Source: a virus. From it: a DNA stretch of 63,153 bases. Where the stretch lies: positions 1 through 63,153 of IMG/VR virus record IMGVR_UViG_3300005843_000014, one strand, 5' to 3'. This document shows positions 1 through 8,766 of the stretch, piece after piece. Each line of letters starts with the position of its first letter. The stretch's first letter is position 1. The position numbers were made by a program, and so were the translations under genes. A model generated the notes under the pieces. It was given only the letters and a program-made list of their open reading frames with translations, was not told the origin of the DNA and ran no database searches.

Positions 1-15
1 TTACGAAAATGTGAA
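1..15. repeat. terminal direct repeat, left copy
   Basis: The first 15 bases (TTACGAAAATGTGAA) are identical to the last 15 bases of the window. Joining the ends through this overlap keeps a reading frame open, so this is the signature of a circular assembly or a circularly permuted phage genome. It is too short to be read as a true long terminal repeat. Confidence 0.9.
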
Positions 16-184
16 AGGAATCAGTGTATTGCAATCCAAGTACTCGCATAGTGAGGAATGGAAAGTGCTATTTAAGTTCTATAACGAGACCAGCAACGAA
101 AAGCATTTAGGAATGAACTGTATGCCTTGTTATTCGAAAGTATTGACGTTTGTAGGATTGAAAATAAAAGAGGTTGGAGTATAA
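1..184 (+). CDS. 3' part of membrane protein spanning the circle junction
   Basis: This is the C-terminal 60 or so codons of the gene that begins at 62810. Reading on from the right end through the 15-base overlap stays in frame and stops at TAA 182-184, giving a protein of about 170 residues. This part has a Cys-x-x-Cys (CMPC) near the end. The N-terminal half holds the membrane segments and another Cys-x-x-Cys. No function is recognised; similar small 'CxxC' membrane proteins occur in tail-gene neighbourhoods of Bacteroidota phages (from memory, not searched). Confidence 0.8.
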   Translation, partial: YENVKGISVLQSKYSHSEEWKVLFKFYNETSNEKHLGMNCMPCYSKVLTFVGLKIKEVGV

Positions 185-401
185 TGCTTTGATATTATCA
201 TTCGGCTTCTACCCATCCGGTTCCTGCGAATGCGGCGGGGTTCGCAATGAGAAATACCGGAATGGACAATATGTGATCTATATCCGTAAAACAAAGAATC
301 AGTTTAAGATAAAACGGAAGAACGAAGTAGTTGTTCCTTTAAAAAGTTTAAATGAATTGGAGAAATCCCTTCAAGAAACGTTTCCGCAGCAAGTTGCTTG
401 A
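174..401 (+). CDS. small hypothetical protein (TTG start)
   Basis: This 75-residue protein starts with TTG, overlapping the stop of the junction gene by 11 bases and running 50 bases into the chaperone gene. It has an N-terminal Cys-Glu-Cys-Gly-Gly patch (about residues 18-22) and a basic middle. The overlaps on both sides are typical of packed phage operons, but no ATG is available in frame near the 5' end. It sits just before the tail chaperone; no function is recognised. Confidence 0.5.
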   Translation: MEYNALILSFGFYPSGSCECGGVRNEKYRNGQYVIYIRKTKNQFKIKRKNEVVVPLKSLNELEKSLQETFPQQVA

Positions 402-933
402 TGGTAAGCATAATGTAGTAGAGGCATTCCAACTTGGCGGCACGACTTATTACATGTTCGATCAAACGGCAGAGGTGCCAACCGGGCGCATGCTGGCTGC
501 AATAGCTGTTTATACGGAAATGGAAATGAAGGTAGATAAGGAATACCTGGACCTGCATACGCGCGCGATGGAGAAGCTATTGAGCGATCCTAAGAAGATC
601 AATATAATGTACATCGCTCAGTTAAACCTGAACCTAAAAGAGCGCCTGGAATTGATGCCATTACCAGATTTCGTTTATAAGCTGGCAAGTGTGATATTCT
701 TTGATGAAACCGAAAGTCCTTACTCCTATTCATTTGAGTATAACAAAAAGAAGATCGAGCAGTGGAAGAAGTCAGACGATACCCTTGATTTTTTTTTGAG
801 CAGGCTGTCCAGCGAATTGATACCGTCCTTAAGGCCTGCTACAGGAAGTACAAAAATGTTTTTTCAGGTAGCCGAGCAAGTCGCCGGAATACACCTAACC
901 GATCTTACAAAAATATTGTCGGCAAATCAGTAG
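352..933 (+). CDS. tail assembly chaperone, zero-frame product
   Basis: This acidic 193-residue, largely helical protein lies immediately upstream of the tape measure gene, the conserved place for the lambda G-type tail assembly chaperone. Around codons 146-149 the message reads GAT TTT TTT TTG over a run of nine T. The -1 frame opens just there and stays open to 1100, so this product probably has a longer -1 frameshifted partner (see next entry). The role would be to coat and fold the tape measure during tail assembly in the cytoplasm. The call rests on position and frameshift, plus resemblance to chaperones of other Bacteroidota phages. Confidence 0.7.
   Translation: MNWRNPFKKRFRSKLLDGKHNVVEAFQLGGTTYYMFDQTAEVPTGRMLAAIAVYTEMEMKVDKEYLDLHTRAMEKLLSDPKKINIMYIAQLNLNLKERLELMPLPDFVYKLASVIFFDETESPYSYSFEYNKKKIEQWKKSDDTLDFFLSRLSSELIPSLRPATGSTKMFFQVAEQVAGIHLTDLTKILSANQ
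789..797 (+). promoter_or_regulatory. slippery T9 tract for -1 frameshift
   Basis: Nine consecutive T, read in zero frame as (ga)T TTT TTT TTg, match the T-TTT-TTT form of the X-XXY-YYZ slippery heptamer. In the -1 frame a TGA lies at 786-788, directly upstream of the tract, and no further stop appears until 1098. This is where a -1 slip (ribosomal or transcriptional) would join chaperone to extension. A homopolymer sequencing error is the competing explanation. Confidence 0.55.
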
Positions 934-1100
934 ATGATCAAACTGAGCAGATACATTGGCTTGCCGATTTTAATCCTTCTCTAATCGATGCGTACAACCG
1001 CATGCCACTTCCGGAGTATTACTCGATACTCGACACGAAACTAGCTTCACTCAAAAAGCAAATTAAAGACAGTGGCAGAAACGCAACAGGTAATCATTGA
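789..1100 (+). CDS. -1 frame C-terminal extension of tail chaperone (GT-type)
   Basis: In the -1 frame relative to the chaperone, codons stay open from 789 to a TGA at 1098-1100, about 100 residues. The end of the extension contains a tryptophan-bearing helix, then a methionine-proline segment and a helical Lys-rich tail, which look like real coding sequence. It overlaps the tape measure start (GTG at 1072) by 29 bases. In lambda the equivalent GT extension recruits the tape measure. The exact slip position is inferred; slippage later in the zero frame, which runs to 933, cannot be excluded. Confidence 0.55.
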   Translation, partial: FFFEQAVQRIDTVLKACYRKYKNVFSGSRASRRNTPNRSYKNIVGKSVDDQTEQIHWLADFNPSLIDAYNRMPLPEYYSILDTKLASLKKQIKDSGRNATGNH

Positions 1101-4062
1101 GTTTGTAACAAACGATGAACAGCTTGAATCAACTATAGATAAGCTGGAAAAGACTGGCGCTATCGATAGCAAGTTGGCAACGGCTTTTAAGCAAACGACT
1201 GCCGAAATAAGTAAACAATCTTCTGCGATTAAATCTGCAGCCAGCGCAACCGCTCCGCTCAAAAAGAACTTGGAAGATGTAAACAAAGCGACCAAAAGTT
1301 TTACCCAGGATTTCATGACCGGTTTTAATGAAGGCGTATTGGAAATGCTGAAAGAGGCTGGGGTAAGTGCTGAAGAATTTGCGGTCGCATTGGGCAGTGG
1401 CCAAACGGAAGTAGAAAAGTCTTCGGATAGTTTACGCGCCAGGCTGAAAGTTCTTACCGAGCAAATAACGGCCATGAAATTGGCTGGAGATGATGGTACT
1501 GAGGCGTTTCAGAATCTGGTTGCCGAGGCTGCTAATATAAAATCAGCAATGGCAAATGCTGGAAAGGAAATAAATAATGTAGGAAGTGATACTCGAACAT
1601 TGGACAATCTATTAGGTACCGCCCAGGCTGTCGCTGGTGGATTTGCTGTGGCGCAAGGAGCAGCTGCATTGTTTGGAGACGAGAACGAGGATCTGCAAAA
1701 AACTTTACTTAAGGTAAATGCAGTTATGGCAACACTGCAGGGGCTGCAGACCATAGGCAATGCGCTTCAAAAAGAAGGCGCACTTTCATTGCTTGCTGCT
1801 AATATCCAACTCAAAGTAAAGAATGCCCAAAAGGTTATTGAAACGGGATTAGAATCTGAATCAATTATTATCAGAGGAGCGGCTACAGTTGCCCAGAAGG
1901 CCCTTAACGCTGCGATGGCCGCAAATCCTATAGGCATTTTAGTTGTAGCCGTGGCTGGTCTTATAACGATCCTGGCGACATACGGCCGTAGTGCCGCCGC
2001 TGCCAGGCAACAAACGAGCAGTTTAAATGTGGCATTGGGGCAGGGAGCGAAGAATTTTGAAGCAAGATCAGAGGCTGCAAAGCAAACAGGCGATGCGGTT
2101 ATAAATGCATTAGAGAATGAGGGGGCAATTGGTAGTAAAATAGCCGATCAGCGAATAGAAAATGAGAAAAAGGTTGCAGATATAACAAAACAAAGGCTCG
2201 AGGAATTGAGACAAGCGAAAGCAAATAATGCCGAGGCTGATTTAGAAAAGAGACAAGAGGTTGACGCGGAAATTAGCAAGCTAGAGGATAAGACTTTAAC
2301 TGATCAGATTAATATCAACAACTTAACATTTCAACAACAAAAAATCCTAAATGAAGAACGACTAAAAAATACTATCGCCGGTTTAGAATCTGAGTTATCC
2401 GCTGCCGAAGAAGGTAGTAAAAACCAATTAAGCCTACAAAGGCGGTTGATTGCAGCCCGGACCGCATTAGAATTGAATGCAGACGGATTGTTAGCGAACG
2501 AACGAAAGGCTATTGCCGAAAAGGGTCGTAAAGAAGACTTAGAGGCCATAGCGGTTGCAAATAAACGCCGCATAGATTTACAATTGCAAGGGGTCGAAGC
2601 CCAGTTGGTGAACGTTCGCGAGGGGTCCCAGGAAGAACTAGATTTAAGAAAGGAGCAGATCAGTCTACAGGTTGCCAGTGAACTGACAAATACCAAGCTC
2701 AGTGAAGATGAGAAAAAGAAAATCATTGAAAAAGGTTTTCAAGACCGATTAAAATTGCAGCGAGAATTTAATGAACGGGTTCGCAGGGAAGCAATTGAAA
2801 ATCAAATCAGCGTAAATGAGGCGCAGATATCCCAGATTAAAACCAGCGACGATGATCGTCTTATTCTACAGATAGCCAATATAGAACTGGCGGCCGCTGC
2901 CGAGGTTGATGCGGCCAAAGGCAATTCTGCTAAGATAAAAGAGATCAATGCGAAGCGTGACGCTGATATACTGGCGGTCCGTAAACAATTTATTGAAGAC
3001 GCCGCTCAGTATGAAATTGATATCCGTACGGCTGATAACGGGCCCAGTAACCGGGCGTTGCAAAAAACAATTAATGATGAAAAGAAGTCATTGGAAGTTA
3101 GAAAGTCCGCCATTCGACAATTAGCAACCGAGCAAATTAAAGACATTGACACCAGGCTAAAAGCATTGCAAGATGAAAAAGATCAACGGTTAATAAGCGA
3201 TAAAGATTACAATCTAAAATATAAACAACTTCAAGATCAGAAGAAACAAATAAACGAAAAGACTGAAGAAGAGATAACTGCGAAAACAAAAGAGCAAAAT
3301 AAACTTAGATCAGAGGTTGCTTTCGCTGCATTAAATGCAATAGCTACGGTCATTTCAGACATAAACGCAAACCAGGCAGAACAAGACAATCAGCGCATTG
3401 AAGGCGAAAGGCAAAGGGTTGCTGAACTGTTAGAAGCCGGGGCAATAACCGAAGAAGAAGCCAAAAAAAGGAATAAGCGAATCGATATTGAAGAAAAGAA
3501 ACTTAAACGGGAGCAAGCGCAGAGAGAGAAGAACCTGGCGCTCTTCAACGCTTTCATAAATACTGCTCAGGCCGTAACAGTGGCCCTTGCAAGTGCCCCG
3601 CCTCCTTTTAATGCAATACTGGCCGCTATAGCCGCCGCGTTAGGCGCTGCTCAAATTGCAGCTATCGCATCCCGCCCCATCCCCAAGTTCGCCAAGGGTA
3701 AAAAGGATCGATATGAAGGGCCTGGTGAAATCGGTGAAGCTGGAATGGAGTTAATGCAACGTGACGGCCAATTGTATTTAGCCAAAAAGAGAACATTGGT
3801 ATGGCTGGGTAAGGATGATAAGGTTTACAATCCGACTGAGACAAAAGAAATGCTCATGCCTACTGTAGATAAACAGTTAATGCAATGGCAAGCGCCGGTG
3901 CAGAAGCAACTGGATGCGAAAGAAATGGCAGCGGAATTAGTGAAAGCGCTTAATAAGATGCCAGGAACTAACGTGAACATAGACGAACATGGTCTAAAGA
4001 TATGGGTGCAGGAGGGGCAAAGCCGTAAAAAATATATGGACAAGCGATATAGTAGTAAATAA
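1072..4062 (+). CDS. phage tail tape measure protein
   Basis: This 996-residue protein starts with GTG. It has a long central alpha-helical, coiled-coil-prone region (about residues 340-800, rich in Lys, Glu, Ala and Gln) and three hydrophobic patches at about residues 176-202, 283-304 and 843-866. This is the classic architecture of the ruler that sets tail length in siphophages and later helps DNA entry. Position after the frameshifted chaperone and before large tail-tip genes supports the call. The C-terminus (about 870-996) is more globular. Confidence 0.9.
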   Translation: MAETQQVIIEFVTNDEQLESTIDKLEKTGAIDSKLATAFKQTTAEISKQSSAIKSAASATAPLKKNLEDVNKATKSFTQDFMTGFNEGVLEMLKEAGVSAEEFAVALGSGQTEVEKSSDSLRARLKVLTEQITAMKLAGDDGTEAFQNLVAEAANIKSAMANAGKEINNVGSDTRTLDNLLGTAQAVAGGFAVAQGAAALFGDENEDLQKTLLKVNAVMATLQGLQTIGNALQKEGALSLLAANIQLKVKNAQKVIETGLESESIIIRGAATVAQKALNAAMAANPIGILVVAVAGLITILATYGRSAAAARQQTSSLNVALGQGAKNFEARSEAAKQTGDAVINALENEGAIGSKIADQRIENEKKVADITKQRLEELRQAKANNAEADLEKRQEVDAEISKLEDKTLTDQININNLTFQQQKILNEERLKNTIAGLESELSAAEEGSKNQLSLQRRLIAARTALELNADGLLANERKAIAEKGRKEDLEAIAVANKRRIDLQLQGVEAQLVNVREGSQEELDLRKEQISLQVASELTNTKLSEDEKKKIIEKGFQDRLKLQREFNERVRREAIENQISVNEAQISQIKTSDDDRLILQIANIELAAAAEVDAAKGNSAKIKEINAKRDADILAVRKQFIEDAAQYEIDIRTADNGPSNRALQKTINDEKKSLEVRKSAIRQLATEQIKDIDTRLKALQDEKDQRLISDKDYNLKYKQLQDQKKQINEKTEEEITAKTKEQNKLRSEVAFAALNAIATVISDINANQAEQDNQRIEGERQRVAELLEAGAITEEEAKKRNKRIDIEEKKLKREQAQREKNLALFNAFINTAQAVTVALASAPPPFNAILAAIAAALGAAQIAAIASRPIPKFAKGKKDRYEGPGEIGEAGMELMQRDGQLYLAKKRTLVWLGKDDKVYNPTETKEMLMPTVDKQLMQWQAPVQKQLDAKEMAAELVKALNKMPGTNVNIDEHGLKIWVQEGQSRKKYMDKRYSSK

Positions 4063-4109
4063 TAAAACATATTCTTATTTTTAGTGCTATTAACTAAAAA
4101 ATTAAGTAT

Positions 4110-4499
4110 ATGAAAAAATTAACAATTGTTCTTTTTGTAATTATCCTGGCAGCATGCGGTAATAAGAAGGCTGAGATCGTTGAGTTGATAAAGAAAACAA
4201 AGAACGAATGGTATGAAGCTGAAATGAAACGTGGAGCATATTCATCAGCCGCTAATTATTTGATGGGTTATGAAACCATGTTAAAGTTCAGTAAAGAGAA
4301 TAATTCTAAGCAGTCATATGCAGATGCGCAAGCGTATAAAAAATCATATGAAAAGGCAATAAAAGAGATTAAGGGTGAGGAGAATGAAATTATCAAAGAC
4401 CATAATAAACTACAGTCTATAGCTTATAAATGGGCGTTTAAAGCAGATGATTTACAAAGAAGGATCGACTCCTTGGAACTTGAACTTAAAAAGTATTGA
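4110..4499 (+). CDS. small predicted lipoprotein
   Basis: This 129-residue protein starts with a short basic, hydrophobic signal ending in a lipobox (Leu13-Ala-Ala-Cys16), so it should be acylated on Cys16 and membrane-anchored. The rest is Lys/Glu-rich and helical. Its gene is inserted between tape measure and tail-tip genes with its own AT-rich leader of 47 bases. Phage lipoproteins are sometimes superinfection-exclusion factors; that role here is only a guess from topology. Confidence 0.75.
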   Translation: MKKLTIVLFVIILAACGNKKAEIVELIKKTKNEWYEAEMKRGAYSSAANYLMGYETMLKFSKENNSKQSYADAQAYKKSYEKAIKEIKGEENEIIKDHNKLQSIAYKWAFKADDLQRRIDSLELELKKY

Positions 4500-4508
4500 C
4501 AATAATAA

Positions 4509-6713
4509 ATGTACTTCGAATTCTACTTAGACGATCTTGAAATTGAGGAACCCCAGGGCTTCGCAGATATTGTATTGAATTTGAAGCGGGATGATACATG
4601 GCATGGAATATTTTTCGAGGCCAGTACGTCAGAATTGGCTTTTTATGGAACTGCTGCTGCTTACCTTATAAATAAAAAAAAGACCGAAGGGTTAAAATCA
4701 GAAGTTACTTTCAAGGCATTGCAAGCATGTGGCATATATGATGAACCTGAAACAATACTCGAAGGCAGGCTTGATTTTGGAAAATATACTGAAAGTTGCG
4801 GGAATACATGCCTGGTTAAAATACCGGTTGAGCAAATAGGATGCCTGATGACCTTGCGCAACCGGTATGATCAAAAGGTTGATCTCGATGCGACGACTAC
4901 TTTCAATAAAATGTCGGCCCTGCAGCAATATGCCAGGTTAAACTTTGAAATGGAGTTGCCGGCAAAAGCATTGGACGTACGGGCAGAAGGTTACGTTGCA
5001 TTAGATGGCGACACGGCGGCAACAGGAGATCCGGAGACATTGCTTAGCGGCTACGTACACATTCGACCTATTTATTTAAGAGAAATATTTAATTCTATTG
5101 ATACAGGACAAATAGCCTCAGTTAATACCAATCTTTCCACGAATCAAGCATTTGGTGGCCCGCCTCCATCGCCTCAAATATTATTTGAAGATAATGTTAG
5201 TTGTTTTAGTGGTGACGCGGAATATGAAATAAGACTAAAGGGTCATTTTACTGCGGACGGTAATAATGATTTCTTATGGGCTAAACTCAGATGGTTGGAA
5301 TGGTTTCCATTAGAAGATGATGACACGTTAGGGCCAGATGCTACTGTGATACAAGAGTTTGATATCCTTCCTCCAACTAGCCCTGGCGGATGGTCTCGCC
5401 CAATTGATGAAATATACGATCAAACATTCACTGGCTCAATACAACTGAAATTTGGTTATGGGTATTATGCTGTTCTGGAATTGGCGGTGTTACCCGGAGA
5501 TTTTACAATCAGCAATACATTTGACCCGGAAACTTATTTTAGAGTTTCAATTACAAAAGTATGTCCGTCAACTGATGCAAATGTTTATGCAATACACGAA
5601 TCACTGAGTAGGGTTACGGAAGCTATTACGGATAATTGCTTAAAGGTAAAATCAGATTATTATGGACGCACGGATAGCCAACCTTATTCAACTGATGAAG
5701 ATGGATGTGGCGCCTTACGGGTCGTCACAAGTGGCCTTAAAATTCGTAAGGCCGAAAATGCTGCTTTCTTTTCAAGCCTGAAGGATTTGTTTGATGGATT
5801 ACGTGGAATTGATAATATCGGTATGGGAATAGAGGATAACCCAAATATACCGGGTTATAGTTGGCTGCGCATAGAACCGGTTGAGTACTTTTATAAGGAT
5901 CAGGAAATATTGGTATTACCCTTTGTCCCAGAGCCTGAAATATCTATTCAGGAGCAACTTCACTATAGCAATATTGATAGTGGTTATGAGAAATGGGAAG
6001 TCCAAAAAGTGAATGGTCTTGATGAACCTAATAGTAATCGGAAATACCGAACCGGACTTTCGTCAGTAAATAACCCTATTGACATTCGGTCAAAACTAAT
6101 TGCCGGCAGCTACCCAATTGAAACAACCAGGCAGCAAAGTTTTGCCGCAACCGGTGCCGCAGATACTACCTACGATAACGAAACATTTATCATTTGCGTA
6201 GAACGACAGGCTTATAATTTCATTGTAGAGCAAGGTAATGTTGACAATGCAGCCAATGTTTTCAGTCCACAGACCCTTTACAATTGGCGAATAAGGCCTT
6301 TTTCAAATCTTATGCGCTGGTTTAAGTCAATTGCAAATAGCTACCCAAATATAAATGACACTTCAAATAAATTATTCTTCAGTTCTGGTACCGGAAACTT
6401 TCTTGCCCAGGGTGAAATAGGCGGGGCATATCCTGCGTGTAAATTGGAAAATGGAGTAAAGGAAGAAAACCGGGATTTAGGCAAGCTTGACTTTGCTGAT
6501 GTAGTGGATGCGACGCCATTATGGAAACCAGAGTTTGCAAAGCTTAAATACCCATTAAGTATTGCTGACTACAAAACTTTAAAAGCAAATCCATATGGAT
6601 ATATATCATTTCAATGCGGTACCGGAGAGTGGAAGAAAGGTTACATACAGGATTTAAGGTATCGATTAAATAAAGGAGAGGCAGATTTTACATTAAAATT
6701 AAAGTGGGATTAA
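4509..6713 (+). CDS. large tail protein (distal tail or baseplate hub candidate)
   Basis: This 734-residue beta-rich acidic protein follows the tape measure, where siphophages carry distal-tail and hub proteins. The N-terminal 100 residues look like a compact all-beta domain and the C-terminus ends in a short beta segment. No enzymatic motif was seen. Exact role is inferred from order only: tail tip, hub or receptor-interface component. Confidence 0.6.
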   Translation: MYFEFYLDDLEIEEPQGFADIVLNLKRDDTWHGIFFEASTSELAFYGTAAAYLINKKKTEGLKSEVTFKALQACGIYDEPETILEGRLDFGKYTESCGNTCLVKIPVEQIGCLMTLRNRYDQKVDLDATTTFNKMSALQQYARLNFEMELPAKALDVRAEGYVALDGDTAATGDPETLLSGYVHIRPIYLREIFNSIDTGQIASVNTNLSTNQAFGGPPPSPQILFEDNVSCFSGDAEYEIRLKGHFTADGNNDFLWAKLRWLEWFPLEDDDTLGPDATVIQEFDILPPTSPGGWSRPIDEIYDQTFTGSIQLKFGYGYYAVLELAVLPGDFTISNTFDPETYFRVSITKVCPSTDANVYAIHESLSRVTEAITDNCLKVKSDYYGRTDSQPYSTDEDGCGALRVVTSGLKIRKAENAAFFSSLKDLFDGLRGIDNIGMGIEDNPNIPGYSWLRIEPVEYFYKDQEILVLPFVPEPEISIQEQLHYSNIDSGYEKWEVQKVNGLDEPNSNRKYRTGLSSVNNPIDIRSKLIAGSYPIETTRQQSFAATGAADTTYDNETFIICVERQAYNFIVEQGNVDNAANVFSPQTLYNWRIRPFSNLMRWFKSIANSYPNINDTSNKLFFSSGTGNFLAQGEIGGAYPACKLENGVKEENRDLGKLDFADVVDATPLWKPEFAKLKYPLSIADYKTLKANPYGYISFQCGTGEWKKGYIQDLRYRLNKGEADFTLKLKWD

Positions 6714-6857
6714 ATGGCAAAAGAACTCGATGAAGAAATAACTGAGCAAATTGAATTTGTTTTAGATATCAAATTTGAAAATATCCAATCTGCTCATCAG
6801 CAGGAGTTAATTAAAATATTATATGAAAAGTATAAAGAACTGATAAATGGCATATAG
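6714..6857 (+). CDS. 47-residue acidic helical protein
   Basis: The ATG follows the previous stop directly and the end overlaps the next start by 11 bases, so it is translationally coupled on both sides. The product is a strongly acidic, amphipathic helix rich in Glu, Ile and Lys. No function is recognised; it could be a small tail or regulatory peptide. Confidence 0.6.
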   Translation: MAKELDEEITEQIEFVLDIKFENIQSAHQQELIKILYEKYKELINGI

Positions 6858-7599
6858 TATCACATCACCGGCACAATCATTTGTTCAATTCTCTGAGTCA
6901 GGAATTATTGACAATTGCATCTTCAATAATTTACGATTTTGCCTTCCCGTATATGAAGATGGCGATGTAGCATTCCAGGTTTATATTAATGGCACCGAAA
7001 GTGAGATCGATGCTTTGTGCGGTGTTTATGGTACTCCGATAGCTATAGGTATAGTTAACGCCTGCGATGATCAGGATTATTTACTTGAGTTCACGGGAAA
7101 CCCATACAATGACGTACCTGAAATATTTAGGTTAAGCGCCACTCAATTGCTAGTTAATTGGGCGCAGGGCGTACCAGGGTTCGCGTCTGTTATTGAGTAT
7201 AATGAATGTTTTAAGATTCGTGTGCAGATTGGATTGGTTCAGTTTTGTAGCAATTGTTTTGAAAGAACGACCGATAATTGCTTTACCTCTGTAATAGAAT
7301 ACGGGTGCGATGACAATTGTTTCGGATTCAATTATTGTGGAAGTGGAACAACCAATACAGAAGAACTATCATGCGAGCCTACGATTATTTCATTTACAAA
7401 CCAAAGCACTCTATCAATACCTTATACACAGATGCTGAGAGATTCGTACGGGCCGGTGCCCAATGTTTCCGCATGGATAGCTGACGGCTCTGGCAATCTA
7501 TTAAACATGAGTATAACCATTTCGTTTGATGCGTATCCCGTAAATGTAATTAATGCCGATTTTGGCGGAAATGCAAGCGGCATTCTTGTGATCAAATAA
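6847..7599 (+). CDS. cysteine-rich virion-type protein with repeated C-terminal module
   Basis: This 250-residue beta-rich protein has many cysteines (clustered at about residues 128-178). Its last 50-60 residues (Pro-Asn-Val ... Phe-x-x-Tyr-Pro-Val ... Gly-Gly ... Gly-Ile) resemble the C-terminal half of the 80-residue protein at 61774, suggesting a shared virion surface or fibre module. It is probably a minor tail or fibre component by context. Confidence 0.6.
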   Translation: MAYSITSPAQSFVQFSESGIIDNCIFNNLRFCLPVYEDGDVAFQVYINGTESEIDALCGVYGTPIAIGIVNACDDQDYLLEFTGNPYNDVPEIFRLSATQLLVNWAQGVPGFASVIEYNECFKIRVQIGLVQFCSNCFERTTDNCFTSVIEYGCDDNCFGFNYCGSGTTNTEELSCEPTIISFTNQSTLSIPYTQMLRDSYGPVPNVSAWIADGSGNLLNMSITISFDAYPVNVINADFGGNASGILVIK

Positions 7600-7608
7600 A
7601 AATTAATT

Positions 7609-8766
7609 ATGGCTTTTAAGAACAGAATAAGATTGCCTTTCTACGTGACACGGCCACAGTTTCCGACTGAAGAAAACGTATTCCGCCTAGCCAATGGTGC
7701 TAGGAAAACATTGTCTGCAACAGTGCTAAAAACATTCGAAGGGGAAACGGATAATTTGCCAAAAGAAATTCACGAGAGGTTGATTATTGCATTGAAGCAT
7801 GACGATGTTATTATTGAAGGCCGTTATTATTTAGGTGGCGTTTCCATAGACGGTTCTTATGATATAGATTGGAATAAATTTTTAGATTATCCATTAGCAA
7901 AGGCCGCGTTTAAAGTGCAGGTTACGCCGTTCAATTATTCAAATGATAATTGTCATACATGTGAAGATATATCACAAGTAGTATGCGTAGATGATAATTT
8001 AGGAACGATAAATGAGGACGATACTATTACAGTTGATGTGCTTGCGAATGATGAAATTTGTTGTAGCCCGGTTGTTATTTCTTTAGTGACATATAATACC
8101 GATTTCCTGGATAGTTGCATAATATCAGGAAACGATATAGTGATCCATGCAAAACCAAGTCTTCCAAGCGCAAATGGCGTTATTTTAGTGACTTACCGGG
8201 CACAATGTCCAAATGGCTCATATGATGAAGCTAATGTTATTGCAAATGTAAATGGCAGTGAGGTGGCCTGCCTGGCGCCTACTGATTTGACAATAGACGC
8301 AATATCAGATGTGCATTGCTTCATTAGTTGGACGCAACCTGTCGGTGCAATATCATATGAATGGCAATTATATTTAATTACCGATTTGGTTAATCAAGTC
8401 GATGGCGGTACAGCGTTTCCACCAGAAAACGCAATTGATATAATGGGGTTAACTGCATCAACTCATTATAGATTTTATGTCAATAGTGTTTGTGATGACG
8501 ATAATAGAAGTAACAGCGTATATATAGACTTTACAACAGACCCGGCCAGTGGAACAGAAACCTGCGGTCAATATAGTTTAGAAAATCAAAATTTATCTGA
8601 TTTTCTATCCGTCTCTTATATCGATTGCAATGGCGCCCAACAGGATGTATTAGTTCCTCCGTCTGGAAACGTTACAATATGTGCGCTGCAGACTAGTGAT
8701 TGTAATCCGGTAGAAATAATTGTTCAAAATAGTGACATACAAATATTATGCTTGGGACTATGTTAA
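7609..8766 (+). CDS. minor tail protein with cadherin-like and fibronectin type III-like domains
   Basis: This 385-residue protein has an N-terminal phage domain (about 1-120). A segment at about 125-215 contains the 'ED-x-ITV-DVLANDE' signature of cadherin-like/VCBS repeats. A fibronectin type III-like domain follows at about 222-312 (Pro-x-x-Leu, Trp, and a Tyr-x-Phe-x-Val strand), then a cysteine-rich tail. Ig-like folds of this kind decorate phage tails and bind carbohydrate weakly. The gene lies in the tail operon. Confidence 0.65.
   Translation: MAFKNRIRLPFYVTRPQFPTEENVFRLANGARKTLSATVLKTFEGETDNLPKEIHERLIIALKHDDVIIEGRYYLGGVSIDGSYDIDWNKFLDYPLAKAAFKVQVTPFNYSNDNCHTCEDISQVVCVDDNLGTINEDDTITVDVLANDEICCSPVVISLVTYNTDFLDSCIISGNDIVIHAKPSLPSANGVILVTYRAQCPNGSYDEANVIANVNGSEVACLAPTDLTIDAISDVHCFISWTQPVGAISYEWQLYLITDLVNQVDGGTAFPPENAIDIMGLTASTHYRFYVNSVCDDDNRSNSVYIDFTTDPASGTETCGQYSLENQNLSDFLSVSYIDCNGAQQDVLVPPSGNVTICALQTSDCNPVEIIVQNSDIQILCLGLC

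Noticed and set aside
1047-1475. 142-codon minus-strand frame over the tape measure start
   Set aside because: Shadow of a strongly biased coding sequence; Ser/Ala/Val-rich product typical of antisense frames.
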